From: Branchiostoma floridae
Lineage: Eukaryota; Chordata; Leptocardii; Amphioxiformes; Branchiostomatidae
DNA length: 64,000 nucleotides
NCBI RefSeq assembly: GCF_000003815.2
Contig: NC_049982.1
Location: 5,955,216 to 6,019,215 of the forward strand
Direction of reading: 5' to 3'
The number at the start of each line of letters is the position of its first letter. Position 1 is the first letter of the stretch. The translations under genes and the position numbers were made by a program. A model generated the notes under the pieces. The model searched no databases. It was not told the origin of the DNA and saw nothing but the letters and a program-made list of their open reading frames with translations. This document shows, one piece after another, positions 42,701 to 55,200 of the stretch.

Positions 42701-45700
42701 TATACTCACATCTCACAATGTTACGTCCGAAAATTTGATCTGTGTACACCTTAGTGTTGGAAGAAATTCTAGCATTGTACTATAATTACAATCAGCACAG
42801 ATGAGCTTCCATGATGATTGCTGTCATGTTTTTGTCTTCTTCCGTGTTAGGTGGAAACTGTTGCCAGGGAGACGACCCAAGAGCCGGTGGACGAAAGGGT
42901 TGCGTGGGGCCAGTGGCTCATGTCGTCTTGTCTCCGCATCCCTTCGGAACACTTCCAACAGTACCAGAGGGACACGTTCGAAGCGACCCTGCGCTGGTTA
43001 CCGAGGGAGCCGGTGACACCGGCAAGACCACTGCCAGGCCCCACAGCCTTGCCGCCACCACAGCGTTACAACACCCCTAACCAAGGATATATGCTCTATT
43101 CTAACCCCATCAGACACAACAGATCCAGCACGACATTCTCCAGACATACGGAGAGGACCAGCAGGCAGTACAGCAACAGCCAGTAGTGGAATGCCCTACA
43201 GGCCAGAGCAGCAGGTGCTTTAAGCATTCCTGCAATTTTCTTGCCTTTTTGTTGTTGTTCTTAACAGTTAGGGCTTCGTGCTAATCAAATTGAGCTTGCC
43301 ATGATCATCCAAGCAGTTCAAGTGATATTCAAGTGTTTCTTTGATATCATCTTATTCAGATTACAACCATGCTGACCCTAGGCCAATACTCGCTCCTCCT
43401 CGGCTCTGGTGGCTAAGATACCATCGTCCATAATCTGCGCTTAAACAGCAGGCTGGAGTGTCAGGCAATACCTCGGGCCAACAAGCACCTGATGCAATGT
43501 CAATTCCAACACTTGTAAAGTACTGCCAGAAAGTGATATGTCTAGGAAAAATAGCAACTAGCTATCAGATAAGGGAAGAATAGAAATGAATCACTGCATA
43601 TTCTGGTTAAGATTGTCAAGTTTCTTTTTACTTAGTAATACGTCTCAGTTGCTTTGCAGAATACAATCATCAATTTACACTTTGATAAGTCTTATAAATG
43701 ATATGGTACTGTTCTTTTGTTACCTTTAATATAATTTATTTTGCCATCTCTGTGATACGTTTCTGCTGTACAATTAGCAGTATTTTTTTTAGAGAAAGAA
43801 ATGTTGCTCAGATGATAACTTTATTCCAGTATTTGTTATTATGCAGAATATGTCTCTGAACATATCCAAAGCATGGAATAGAAACTAATAAAAAATGTTC
43901 CAATGAATGGAGTATTTCCTCTGTAACAAATGATTTTCAGTAAAGATTAAACTTGAAGAAAATATAAATTAGAAAGATACTCTTTATCAAGAAATCTTTA
44001 TTGACATGACAAAAGTACAGTCAAACCTGTATTAGCGGCCGCCTTTGCATACCGGCCACCTGGCCATAGTGGCCACTTTTTGTCGGTCCCTTGGATTCGT
44101 AATGATTAAGAAATAGGCTTAGCGGCCACCTGTCCAACGCGGCCACGGCCATACGATTTCCGGTCCCGTAGATACAGAAACACTGCCGATTACGGCCACG
44201 GCGGACGGCTGATCTACGGTCCGGCACGCGTTCCGGGCCATACAGAGGCCGTATCGTCACCCAACGCCGGATTTAAAACTTCTTTATTTTGAAAACAAAA
44301 CTAACTGCCCGCCGACAAACGAGGTCATATAAGGTCAACAGACGATACCACTATTACGGGGGTAAATTGTGGTAAAGTTACGTTCTAATACAAACATTCT
44401 CAATAAGTGGTTACACCTGTCAGGTAAAATGATATGAACTTCAGACTATGGTGGATTTTATTCTTACATAAAGATATTAAGAGATAAGTTTATAATGACA
44501 TGCTTTTATGGTCAGTACCACATTAGCATAATGGAGGAATCTGACTTGCGAATGTATCTGACTTGTGAAAGTATCAAAGGATCCAAGCCGAAGGATCAAA
44601 GAAATGTGACGATACCGGTCTCTTCTGACAATATCAACTGTAGAACATTGAAAACTTTATTTAGCTTTTGTTTTCTTAATACACATAGTGTAACAATCAT
44701 TGCAGTACATGTATAGTACTGTATTATGTGAATACGAAGATCGACGGGTACTAAAACCATGTGTAACTTATTGCTTGTGGTCAATAATCATCATTTTCTC
44801 TATAGCGGCCACCTCTCTATAGCGGCCATTTTTGACCAGTCCCTTGAGTGGCCGCGTATAGACAGGTTTGACTGTACAGTCACTTCCGTAAGGTCTACAT
44901 GTATAACAACTACTTACAGTACAACTAAACAGACATATAATGATATATTGGGTCTAGCATGTCATTTACACTATTGTTTATCTATACATTCTGACTAATT
45001 AATAATCAACAAGGATAATCAATACATCAGAAAGTAGCCTGGCACTTGAAAGAATCATTAGGAGAAATAGTGCATGTTTCATATGGCCGGAGTCCTACCA
45101 AGGAACACTGCCTGCTTTACTGACATAACGGTAGTGCATAAGGTACTGCCTTAGCCTATGCCCCTTCTGCAAGGATCTTGCAACTGGTTAAACCCTCCTG
45201 CTGGCAGTCTCGCAGCACACTGATGTCACGCCATGACTATGGCATAACTACATGTTTAAGCTGGTGTGTTACGCCAAACGGCGGTTATACTGGCTATATA
45301 GATTATAAACAAATAAAGATACATAATTATATGCTGTCCACATCCTGGTCCAACTCATTGTTCTGGAGGTCAGGGTACATCAACCTCTCAGGTAATCTCC
45401 AAGCAGATCCTACACGTACATTGTATGATGGGATAAGATAAGACTGGAGATCACCTGTTGGGCTGATGTGCAGCACCAAGCATGCCTTCATGACACGCTC
45501 AGTGTCACCAGGCAGAACATAGATTTCATTGTGGTGAAAATAATGCTGTAATAGATAGAGGCAAATGGCACAGATGATAGTTATAACTCTTATTATGCGT
45601 TTATATTTTGAAGCCACTTACACAAGCACTAACAATGCACATCATGCTCGTAGAACATTCCCCCAACACTGTAGAAAGCAGGCCCGACTTTATGGACTTT

Positions 45701-47363
45701 GCATGGTACAGTGCAACACTTGCATAGGACCGCCTCAGTTTTACCAAGCATCGTCTGATTTTTTAAAATTGAAAATCGATCCCAAATCGTTGGACTGACA
45801 CCTGGATATCAATCGAATGTCGGCCGGTACCTGGACGAGGTATTGATGAAGTACAGGCAACCTGGTTTCATTAGCTCTGTGACGTCAAAGATCGCCGATG
45901 ACAAGTTGCTCACAGGTGTTAAGAACAGGTTTCGGTGCAACAGCTGACTACAAAAGGTCACAAACCATCTCGAAAAATTGTGCTGATCAAGAAAACACTG
46001 GCCACATTTCTGCTGAAATTGTCATTTAGAGCTCACAGACCCGTCCTCTGATCAATTTTTGCACAATGTGACAGGAGTATTAGAAGATTACTATATCATA
46101 CACATGTATATACTAAATCATACACACATGTATATACTATATTATACACAAATGTATATACTATATCACACATGCTTGACATATATTATATCACACATGC
46201 TTGACATATACAATATCCAGACAGTCTAGCAGCATTCATACTGATGTAGAAATGTAAAATGTAGATTTTCTTCTTCTTTTTGTCCATCAGAGGAAAAACT
46301 GGCAAGTGAAAAATCCCTTCCAGCAACGGAAGAAAGTCAGCTGGAATATAATGCAGGCAACAGCTCGGAGGCCAACAAGAACTTACAGCCATCCAGTGTG
46401 GAGGAATCGTTACAAGGCACTTCTCAACATGGGGATAAACCATACAAATGTGACTACTGTAACTACGCCTCTGCATACAAAAGGGACCTGCTTCGACACT
46501 CTGGCCGTCACACTGGAGAGAAGCCCTTCAAGTGTGAACAGTGCACATTTTCCTCCACAGCCAAGTATCGCCTGGTGTCGCATATGAGGACACACACATT
46601 GGAGAAGCCCTTCAAGTGCGAGTTTTGCGACTTTGCCACGGCGTACAAGTATAGCCTGAAGAAACACACGATGTCGGAACACACGGACGAGAGGCCCCAC
46701 ATCTGCAGGGAGTGTGGGTTCAGCACCGTGAATAAGTACAACTTGCAGAGCCACATTAGAACTCACACCGGAGAGAAGCCGTTTGTTTGCGATGTCTGTG
46801 GGTACAGGACGGGCGACCGATCCACCTTGACCAAGCATCGCAAGTCCCACACCGGTAACAAGCCTTACATGTGCGGGGTGTGCGGGTACAAAACCGGATG
46901 GGACTTAACCAGCCTGTCCGTACATGTACGGACCCACACTGGCGAGAAACCGTACAAATGCCTGTACTGTAACTTCACCTCGGCCCGTAAGAACAGCGTG
47001 GACATACACATGGCAAAGCACACCGGTGAGAAGCCCTTCGCCTGCGACCAGTGCAGCTACAGAACGGCAGACAAGCCCTGCCTCGTGCGGCACATGCTGA
47101 CCCACAATGGCGACAAGCGCTACAAGTGTCATCTATGTGACTACGTGTCCGTTCGTAAGAGCGACGTTCAGGTCCACATTGTCAAACATTCCGGGGAGAA
47201 GCCGTTTGCCTGTGGAGTCTGCAACTACAGAACAGCTTATCGACCCTGCCTGGCGCAACACATGAAGACCCATACTGGGGAGAAGCCCCACAAGTGTGAC
47301 CAGTGTGATTTCTCCACGGCGTACAAGAGAAGTCTGCGCTTACATGTGATGCGCTATCACTAG
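39703..47363 (+). CDS. C2H2 zinc-finger protein, 11 fingers, 416 aa
   Basis: Exon 1 (39703-39880) ends in phase 1 at CACAG/GTAACA. The next exon (46291-47363) has a strong pyrimidine-tract acceptor and begins in the matching phase, giving 1251 bp. Residues 1-59 are an acidic leader (RVKTEVTEETEPP). Residues 60-109 are a Ser/Glu-rich linker. Eleven consecutive C2H2 fingers with H-T-G-E-K-P-type linkers fill 110-416, ending within a few residues of the last histidine. Several fingers have the C-x-x-C-x-Y/F-x-T/S form seen in KAIN- or REST-like zinc fingers. A sequence-specific DNA-binding role in the nucleus is expected; targets are unknown. The 6.4-kb intron contains an entire MADF gene. An AATAAA lies at 48205. 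Confidence 0.85.
39925..40158. mobile_element. MITE, TAAGCCCTTTCACAGAG ends, copy B (inverted)
   Basis: Same family as copy A: TAAGCCCTTTCACAGAGGTC at the left and ATCTCTGTGAGAAGGCTTA at the right. The interior (AACAGTCCTTGCCTCG) is the reverse complement of copy A's, so the two copies face opposite ways around exon 39703-39880. Confidence 0.85.
40355..40444. mobile_element. Small foldback element
   Basis: AGAGGTTTTGGTCGAGTGGG is matched by its exact inverse at about 40423-40444, with about 45 bp between the arms. It lies in the zinc-finger gene's intron 1. Confidence 0.85.
40558..40600. mobile_element. One end of an ATACCCC..GTCACATG-family MITE
   Basis: AATACCCCTGTCACATTGTC matches the family end. 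The opposite end could not be placed with confidence. A further right-hand end, GTGACAGGAGTATTAG, is at about 46070-46085. Confidence 0.45.
40868..43186 (+). CDS. MADF-domain protein, nested in the zinc-finger gene's intron
   Basis: Exons 40868-41143, 41384-41550, 42062-42328 and 42851-43186 join in phase. From the ATG at 40876 they give 345 aa. If spliced from exon 39703-39880 through the acceptor at 40867, they give 407 aa. Residues 1-45 are Lys/Arg- and then Glu/Asp-rich. At 45-135 lies a MADF (Myb/SANT-like) fold: EDAIADFYEANPLFYDKG, then YKNKEKK, IARKFKSHRTEYVRLKR and RYQFLDPFC. An acidic Gly/Thr-rich linker follows. The last exon has a helical segment (SEHFQQYQRDTFEATLRWL) that recalls BESS-type protein-interaction helices, though weakly. 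MADF proteins usually bind DNA as transcription regulators. The stop at 43186 is followed by an AATAAA at 43887. Which start is used is open. Confidence 0.8.
43887..43892 (+). terminator. Poly(A) signal AATAAA for the MADF transcript
   Basis: A canonical hexamer 700 bp after the MADF stop, inside the zinc-finger gene intron. Its use would separate the MADF transcript from the zinc-finger transcript. Confidence 0.5.
44018..44879. mobile_element. Pogo/Tigger-like non-autonomous element, about 860 bp
   Basis: The left end is TACAGTCAAACCTGTATTAG. The reverse complement of the right end is TACAGTCAAACCTGTCTATA. Repeated GCGGCCACC motifs sit inside both ends. The terminal TA fits a TA target site. 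No transposase frame is visible. A truncated relative is at 1138-1350. Confidence 0.8.
46090..46215. repeat. Short tandem repeats CACATGTATATACTATAT / CACACATGCTTGACATAT
   Basis: Three imperfect copies of the first unit and two of the second lie just upstream of the zinc-finger exon acceptor at 46290. Confidence 0.8.
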
Positions 47364-47384
47364 ATTATGTCAAAATCAGTTTGT

Positions 47385-47745
47385 TCCAGTTGTAACAGTG
47401 GGGTCCGAGGACTGCTAAACTAGCAATGCCAAACGGCTTTTGGTGTAACGGTTTAGCATCTGGGGTTGTGATCTGGGGGCCCGGATTCGGCGAGGGTTTG
47501 ACTACCGGATGTCAGGATTTGTTTCTTTCTGTTTTTACTCCTTTCTTACATTAGGACTGTCACAGTTCAATTCCCAGTGTGGGAACCGATGCTCGAAAGA
47601 GTAGAAACAGAAATAAACAAATCCCGACTCCCAGGATTCAAACCCGGGCTGCCAGATCACAACCTCAGATGCTAAACCATTATGCCAAAAGGCTTGACGC
47701 CATTTGGTATGGTTAGTTTAGCAGTCCTTGAGCCCCACTGTTACA
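47385..47745. mobile_element. Palindromic element with tRNA-like promoter boxes in both arms
   Basis: The ends TGTAACAGTGGGGTCCGAGG and CTTGAGCCCCACTGTTACA are inverted. The plus arm holds GGTGTAACGGTTTAGCATCT, then GATCTGG and GGCCCGGATTCGG. The minus arm holds ATGGTTTAGCATCTGAGG, then GCCCGGGTTTGAATCC. These resemble RNA polymerase III A and B boxes of a tRNA-derived SINE. No intact tRNA cloverleaf was built. Confidence 0.65.
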
Positions 47746-48455
47746 CAGTCATCACGGAAAATGCTGTAATACTATGGTATAACGATAAGTAGTATTGGAG
47801 TTGGTGGCTGTCAGGAGCACCCGGCAGTAAGAAAATTATGATTACATCAGCTTTAAGATTACAATATGTACAATATTACTGATGTACATAATTATGCATC
47901 TCTATGTCGATTGCACTACACGCACAATCACGTTGCATGTAAAAAGTGTAATATACCTACCTTAATAGATATAGATCTACTATGAAACATTACAACGAAA
48001 CTTTAACGAACCAACAAAAAAGATAGTTGGGACTTAACGTTACCCCCACCAACACGAACTTTCGTGCTGTATATATCTGCATAAACGTTTTCATATATCA
48101 AATGGACTGTGCATTATAGATAGATTAAATCATGACGTAGAATTCACCTGAACAACATAGCTTGTGCATGTAGCATACACTTAGATTAAATTTAAGATGT
48201 AAAGAATAAATCATATTCAAACTTAAAAAATGTTGTCCACTTGCTTTTAATTAATTTCATGAGATGTCTTATGAAATGATATACCTCAAATTACCAGCAT
48301 GTTTGTTACAAGAAAACATCCTAAATTAACCTCCTTGCTCATATGACACCTCAAGTGGCCTTGATTCAATGAAAATATTTTATACCAAAGCTACAAACTG
48401 GATTTGGTGATATATTCTGCACGTCTTCACCCCCGTGAAAAAGTGGGTCATACCA
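47746..48455. other. Gene-free stretch between the zinc-finger and XRCC6 genes
   Basis: AT-rich; it contains an AATAAA at 48205-48210 that may end the zinc-finger transcript. No coding region is recognised. Confidence 0.5.
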
Positions 48456-48599
48456 TGACGTCACTTCCGGTATAAACACATTTGGCGCGGGTCTTGCCTG
48501 GGCATGACTTCCATCGAAACCTGGTCGATCCGCTGATCTATCTCCCGCGCAATCTTCCTTCTGTATCTAAGAATCTGTGTGAGCTGTTATAACATAAAG
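48456..48599 (+). promoter_or_regulatory. XRCC6 promoter words and noncoding first exon
   Basis: TGACGTCA (48456-48463, CRE) overlaps ACTTCCGG (48463-48470, ETS-type). TTTGGCGC (48481-48488) is an E2F-type word. Downstream, a GT donor at 48600 (AAAG/GTAAGC) ends a likely noncoding first exon. The acceptor at 49220-49221 then begins the exon with the start codon. No TATA box is evident, which suits a housekeeping repair gene. Site use is inferred from sequence words. Confidence 0.55.
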
Positions 48600-49241
48600 G
48601 TAAGCACAGACTGTCAGGAAAACGGTATGTAAAACTTAGATATCGGCGGTATATCGAGCTGCCAGTGCCTTTTGTGTGAGATAAAGGGAGGGAGGGGGGC
48701 GTAGCTCATGATCAGGTAGTGTCACACCACCAAAAAGATTTGGATCTGCGAAGCAAATCCTACAGAGTGTGCCATCATAACAAATGGGCAGCTAGAGGAC
48801 ATCAAGACGTTTTGATAAATGTTTATTTTTACAGTTAAGATTTACCTGAAATATGAAAATTGACATTTTCAAATTGCGAAAATGTGAATTAAAACGATAG
48901 TTTTGCAAAAGACAAAACATTTACACTAGCGAAACTACTTTGTCAGCGGTAATTCCATTGCATGCCAACTTCATAGTTTCCACTTGTCATGAAATATAAA
49001 CCACCTCCTATTTTAAGGTATTAAATTTAATATACCCCGGGGTATTAAAATATGGGGGTGCTTGAAGAGGTTGGAAATTACTTACAGAAATAGTAAGAAT
49101 TCACTATTTATGATCATGAAAATGTTGTGTATCAAGCTTTGATGATGATGATGAAGATTATAATCATGATTAAGCTCTGGGGATCATAACTGTTTTTGAA
49201 TTTTTCCTTCATATTTCAAAGACAGTATAGTACTATAAACC

Positions 49242-52200
49242 ATGGCAGCCGCCCCGCAGTGGTCGTACGAGCGAGCCTGGGGAGATGAGGAAGAGGATGG
49301 GGAACAGGAGGAAGCACAGGTACCATCATTCTATCACGGTAGCCATGTGGTTAGTGGCCCTGCCTCTGAACTTAGAAGCCGTGAGTTTGATTCCGGCTGT
49401 TTTGCTCACCCGACATGCATGCTACTGGAAAGGGTTGCTGTCCCTATGACGGGAGGTTAAGCCACTGTCAAATGTTCATTGTGACTGTCAAAAAGAGCTT
49501 GGAATTTCCCGGGTACATAGTAGATACCTGTAGATAGTGTCAGAGGATCTTCTCCCCAGTGTAAGGGGGTCTAATGTGTCCAATTTCTTATCATTTTTAG
49601 AACAGCTTGTCTAGATACATGCTTGGCTAAAATCGTGCTTGTTGAGTAACGTCCCATCCCCCTCCCCACCCCTCCTGCAGCCGCGGTGGTCCAGTCTGAG
49701 AGACAGCCTGATCTTCCTGATCGACTGCTCAGCCTCCATGTTTCAAGAGGAGGGAGAGGAGGACTCCGCCTTCCACAAGTGTGTCAAGGTATAAACTGAA
49801 ATACATTTTCTCATCTTTTCATTGGCCAGCTTATCGAGCTTAAGGTACTGTAAATGCATTTAAGTTTGCAGGGATTGAATTTCGCGGTAGCGGGAAAAAG
49901 GACTGTTTGTGGTGGTTGTAGGTTTGCAGCAGCACCATGACCTGTAGTCTTTTAAAGCTGGCCCAGTTTAACTGTCTATTGAAAGTTACTGAATTTTGTG
50001 CCAATCCCAGTGTGTTCACAGTGCTATGAGGAACAAGATCATCTCCAATGACAGGGACCTGGTTGGAGTGGTCTTCTTTGCTACAGTGAGTACATTCTGC
50101 AATCAAACTTTTGTGTTTTTTCTTTTGTTTGTTTACCACATGAAGTATATACCCAGTTCTAATTATGTTGAATAAGTTTGATAACTAAAGATGTACATGT
50201 CTATCAAGCTTTAACTATATAAGTCAAAAGACAAGCTCACAGAAAAATTAGATCTATGAAATTCTTATGTAGAACTGTTACTATAGTGAACTCTTACACT
50301 TCTCATCTGTACTTTTTGCAGAACAAACACAAAAACCCGAGTGACTTCAAGCATGTCTACATATTCCAGGTTTGGCATCATTAGATATTATTACCAGATA
50401 ATATTACTGCAGCTTTGTACCCAACTGTTGGTACATATTGCGTTGTGTTTATAAATGTCTGAGAAACTTCTCTTTGTACAGCCAGCCAAGATTGGCCAAC
50501 TGATGATGTTAAGAAAGCACAATGGCTAGTCTTGGTCTGTATGCAACTACCCTGTAGTAATGCTCCAAAAAGGTTCAACAGGTATTTGATGTACACTAAA
50601 TATATCTACTACATTAAGGGTTCCTGTATAAGGATTCCCATTCTTGGTGATTTTTACTATCATCAAACTCCTCAGGACCTGGATGTTCCCGGAGCTCAGA
50701 TGATTCTGGAGCTGGAAGAGATTTTTGAAGGTAAAAAGATTCATTACTAAATATGTGCTGAATATCTTTCGCTTTTCCAAATATGTGATCAATTTATTCT
50801 GCAATAATCTATATTTGTGCATCATACAGTACTATAGAGTGCTGTATCACTTGTTGCTTAATGTCATGAATGAAGTGAAATACATCCAGACTTAGTCATC
50901 AGCATTTGCTGTTAATCACATTTTATGTAAAACATAATGTTAGAAAAAGGTGTAGAAAGTCTTCTTTTTTCCACTCTGTATTGATCATAATCTGCTGTGA
51001 AGACTGCCCTTCACAAAAGCTGAGGCCATTCAGTGATATGAAAATCTAAGAAATAGAATGATAAATTTGTATTACTAAATGGTTGTTGTTTTCTTTTTTA
51101 CAGTCTATTACTAGAAGTACTGTTTTACACAATGTACATAACACAAACCATGAAATGCTGGAGAAGAAAGCATTGTGTTTCACACCCTGAATTATTATAG
51201 TTTGTTACAGTTGTTGCTCATAATTGTTGATAGCTCATTTGTTCATGTTGGATATGATAGAGGATGGGGTGGAGAGGTTTGAGGAGGAGTTTGGACACAG
51301 CACAGATTTCTCCATGAGTGAGGTGCTGTGGAACTGCTCCAACATGTTCTCTACCTGGTTAGTCTAACTTTTTATTGGTATAGTCCTCATATCCGTGAAC
51401 AGTTTCATCAGGTTGGTACGTCCTCACAGTTCTTATAATGTCAGTTAAGTATCCAGGAACAATAGAGTTAGGCAACTTTAACGACTTTTTTTATTGGAAT
51501 TGGATTGGAACAAGAACAAGACAATGGGCTCACTAGGCAGCTACATGTAACTAGCTGATATTATGACGACATCAGCACAAAATGTAAATACATGTACAAT
51601 CAGATAATAAAAACAGTAAGTAGCATTAGATAGGTGAAATAAATAAGTTACACACTTTAAAAACAGTGGCAGTTGGAACATATATTAGAAGCTAATAGTT
51701 TACAACTGGATGAAAACAGTGGCACAGCTGGAATTATATCTTTTAGTACGTCACATACTCTTCAATTGCACCCCAAAATTTTCTATTGATGACAAGGTCA
51801 TGGTTTGGTAAACCCTCAGGAGCAGGAGAGAAAGACGTTGCTGTATGACATTTTCAGACAAGATTATATTGCTGATAGATTAGGACATTGGATGATTGGC
51901 TTTTGCAAACTTTTTTTGCAATTTTTGTTGACTCAGCACACAGAAGCTTGGGCACAAGAGGCTCCTCCTCTTCACAAACAACGATGATCCTCATGCCGGC
52001 AACATCAACCTGCAGGTACAGATATACTACTTTATCTGCCTTTTAATTTTTGTATTGTATACTGCTCAATTACTACTGCTCAAACCATTTAGTTCCTTTT
52101 CCTGGAGAATAGAAAATCATTGCTTTCAGAGATCTTAAAGGTGTGTTCGAATTTGTATTGCACAAGATTTCTTATTTTCTAGACTAGTGTTTACATGTAT

Positions 52201-55200
52201 ACAATTTATGCTTGTTTACATTTCAGCGTCAAGCCAAGACCAAAGCCAAGGACTTGGAAGGACTTGGAATCAACACTGAGCTTCTTCACATGAACAAGCC
52301 TGGAGGAGAACCCTTCGATATCACCAAGTTTTACCAGGTAACACTGTAGGACTCACATGACACCGACTGACATTACCTCATAGTGTGTTTTGTAATACTT
52401 ACTTAATGCATAAATGTTACTTGATAAGGTCTCTTCATCATTTTGAGTGTCCTGCATCAAGGGGTTTGTGCCTCTTGCGTACCATCCTCCACCATTCCAG
52501 GTGGCCATCTTTAAAATTTCTGCATCACACAGCTTCTGATTGCTGTTTCCTGTGATCATCCTAGCATCCAAGGGCAATGTTGATCCATGTTTTATCATTT
52601 TAAAAAATCATCTAATTTTGTAGGCAATCCACATTTTTGTCTGCCATTTTTCTCCACCCTTAGGACATCATTGTGATCCCAGAAGATGAGGATGTCACAT
52701 GTCTCCCTGATCCCGCTGCCAAGTTTGAAGAGCTCCTGGAAAGGCAAGTGAACAGTGTCTAATAATAATATATGCTTTTGTTTTGTCTGCAGTGTATTGT
52801 GCAACCTAAGTTTTGATCTATTGTCGATACCATTTCAGCTGGTGCTCTTGTATTTCTGCATAAAAATTATCAGGTAAAGCACACGTAATCCTGTCATGAC
52901 AGGAAACAACAGATGGTGATAAAACCGGATAGTGAGTGAGTGTTACTGATGTTATCAAACTTTTTTGTGTAGGGTTCGTTACAAGGAACACAAGAAGAGG
53001 ACCCTAGCCAGAGTTCCACTCAGTCTGGGAGAGGGGCTGGAGTTTGGAGTGGGCATGTATGTATCCGTGGGTTCCTACTGCATAAATGAAGAGATAGAAT
53101 ATATTTAGCTCTAAGCCTCCTATATGTGGCTGATAGTCGATATTGTATGTAGCAAGGTTGTTTTAAAGGCTTGACTGAGAATTTAAAAAATGCTATTGGA
53201 AGAAACTCTCAGAAACAAACTAATTATATTGGTATGAAGGAAAGTGTAAAATCCCCCAAACCCTTCTGTTAACAAGGACAGAAGTTTGAATGAAAGCTCA
53301 TCTGTGTTGGTAGAATTATAGCTTTGTTCTTACACAAAAGAAACACTCACCACAAATTTTCAGTTGATCTTGCAGACCAGTATGTAGTGGTACCACAGCT
53401 CTCAGGCTTTCAGGTACAATGTACAGTGGTTTACTTATTCATTTATTTATTTTTGTATTCTTTTACCAGGGTAAGCGCCCATCAGTGGCTAGCACTGCTT
53501 TTCAGGGAGGCCTTGGGTACACATACAAATAACACATACGTAATGAACAAAAGTGGATCAGTTCTTTGTTACTATTGTACAGATATACCCAGGTCCGAGA
53601 AACGTACAAGGGGAGGAAAGTCAAGCTGGATGCCAGAACCAATCAAGAGGTCCGAACCATCACCAAGACGGTGGACTCTGTGAGTAGCTTTAGAATTACA
53701 GTACTGATTACGTAACATCTAGCGGATAAATATGACGCAACACAGCAGTAGTGCAGTGATAGCAATAACGCAATGCAGCAATAACGATGACGATAAGGCA
53801 ATGCAATAACGCATTTGTATTGTATGATGATCATCTCTGCTGTGGCTGGTTGTTTTAATGAGGATATCAGAGATGGAATTAGGGCGGATTGACATTTTCT
53901 TTATCTAACATGTATCCTTGGTACCAATGATTATTTTACACATGTCCAGTGTGTGTCCTTTGTGCCAGCAATACATTCATTTACTATTATCAGATATTCT
54001 CCTTTTGGGGCATAATAACATTTGTTTCTTTGATGATCTGTATACATACATGTAGGAGACAGAAAAGTTCCTGATGCCCAGTGATATGATACACAAGTCA
54101 AAGTCCTGTGTATATGCCCTACATGTTAACTGTATAGCTGTATAATTGTACTATCTAATACAGCCATCCATGCCCTTTTAGATAGATATTCTCCTTTTTT
54201 GTGCACCTTTTCTCACCAATGTCTATTCTCTGATGTTCTGTAGGAGACCTGGAAGTTCCTGATGCCCAGTGATATAATACACAAGTCCTGTGTATGCCCT
54301 ACATGTAAATTCTATAGCCAGATAACGTATTACAATATGTATGTTAAAGTATGTCCTATCAGATAGATATTATTTTTTCTACATCATTTCTCACCCATGT
54401 TTATTTCTGTACTGATCTGTAGGAGACCGGAAAGTTCCTAATGCCCAGTGATATAAAGAAGGTGCAGACGTGGGGAGGGCGTGACATTGCTTTTGAGAAT
54501 GACGAGATTGTGGAGATGAAGGTGTTTGACAAGCCAGGTGGGACCTTCAAGTTTTTCCTGCAGTGTCATATTGTATTCTGACTGCAGAATATTGTGTCTT
54601 TGCTGCCACTGATTTGTATATCTATCAGGTTTATGCTTATGGTTATATGTATTATGTCATGTACGTCGATGAATTTTCAGCCACAGCCGATCTAAAGTTA
54701 CTCACACTGCACTGCCTTGATAATGGTTTGGACCTCATGCCTCTTTATTAGTTCTGGCATCCAGCTTGACTTTTCTCCCATTGTACATTTTGCAAAATAT
54801 AATTCCCTTTATGGCCTGGTGTGAATATACTTCTTTGTGGATGTCAAAAAGGAGTTGCTCACAAGTTATGTGTGATTTTAGCTAAATTTTAGTTCTAGGT
54901 GGTAGGTGTGTGAAGACGATTTGAATTTAAGTCTTCCAGCTGCTTATGAACTGCAAAATACCAGCTGCAGTAAATCTTAATTGTTGCAGAGTGTGCTAGT
55001 CTTAGACTTAGATTTAGTGCTAACTTAGCAGATATTTGTGCTGTACTACTATGTAAAGAAAAATGTATTTCTATGTCTAATATGTACTGACTTGTGACGT
55101 CTATGCCTTATGATCTAGGTCTGGTGCTGATGGGGTTCAAACCCCGCACCAGTCTGAAGCCGTACTTCCACATCAGGCCTGCACAGTTCCTGTTCCCTGA

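Noticed and set aside
46410-46850. Minus-strand 146-codon frame
   Set aside because: It is the antisense shadow of the C2H2 finger repeats; linker codons give regular open frames on the other strand.
47440-47520. Possible functional tRNA gene
   Set aside because: A- and B-box-like words are present, but no full cloverleaf with an anticodon stem could be formed, and the segment is one arm of a palindromic repeat.
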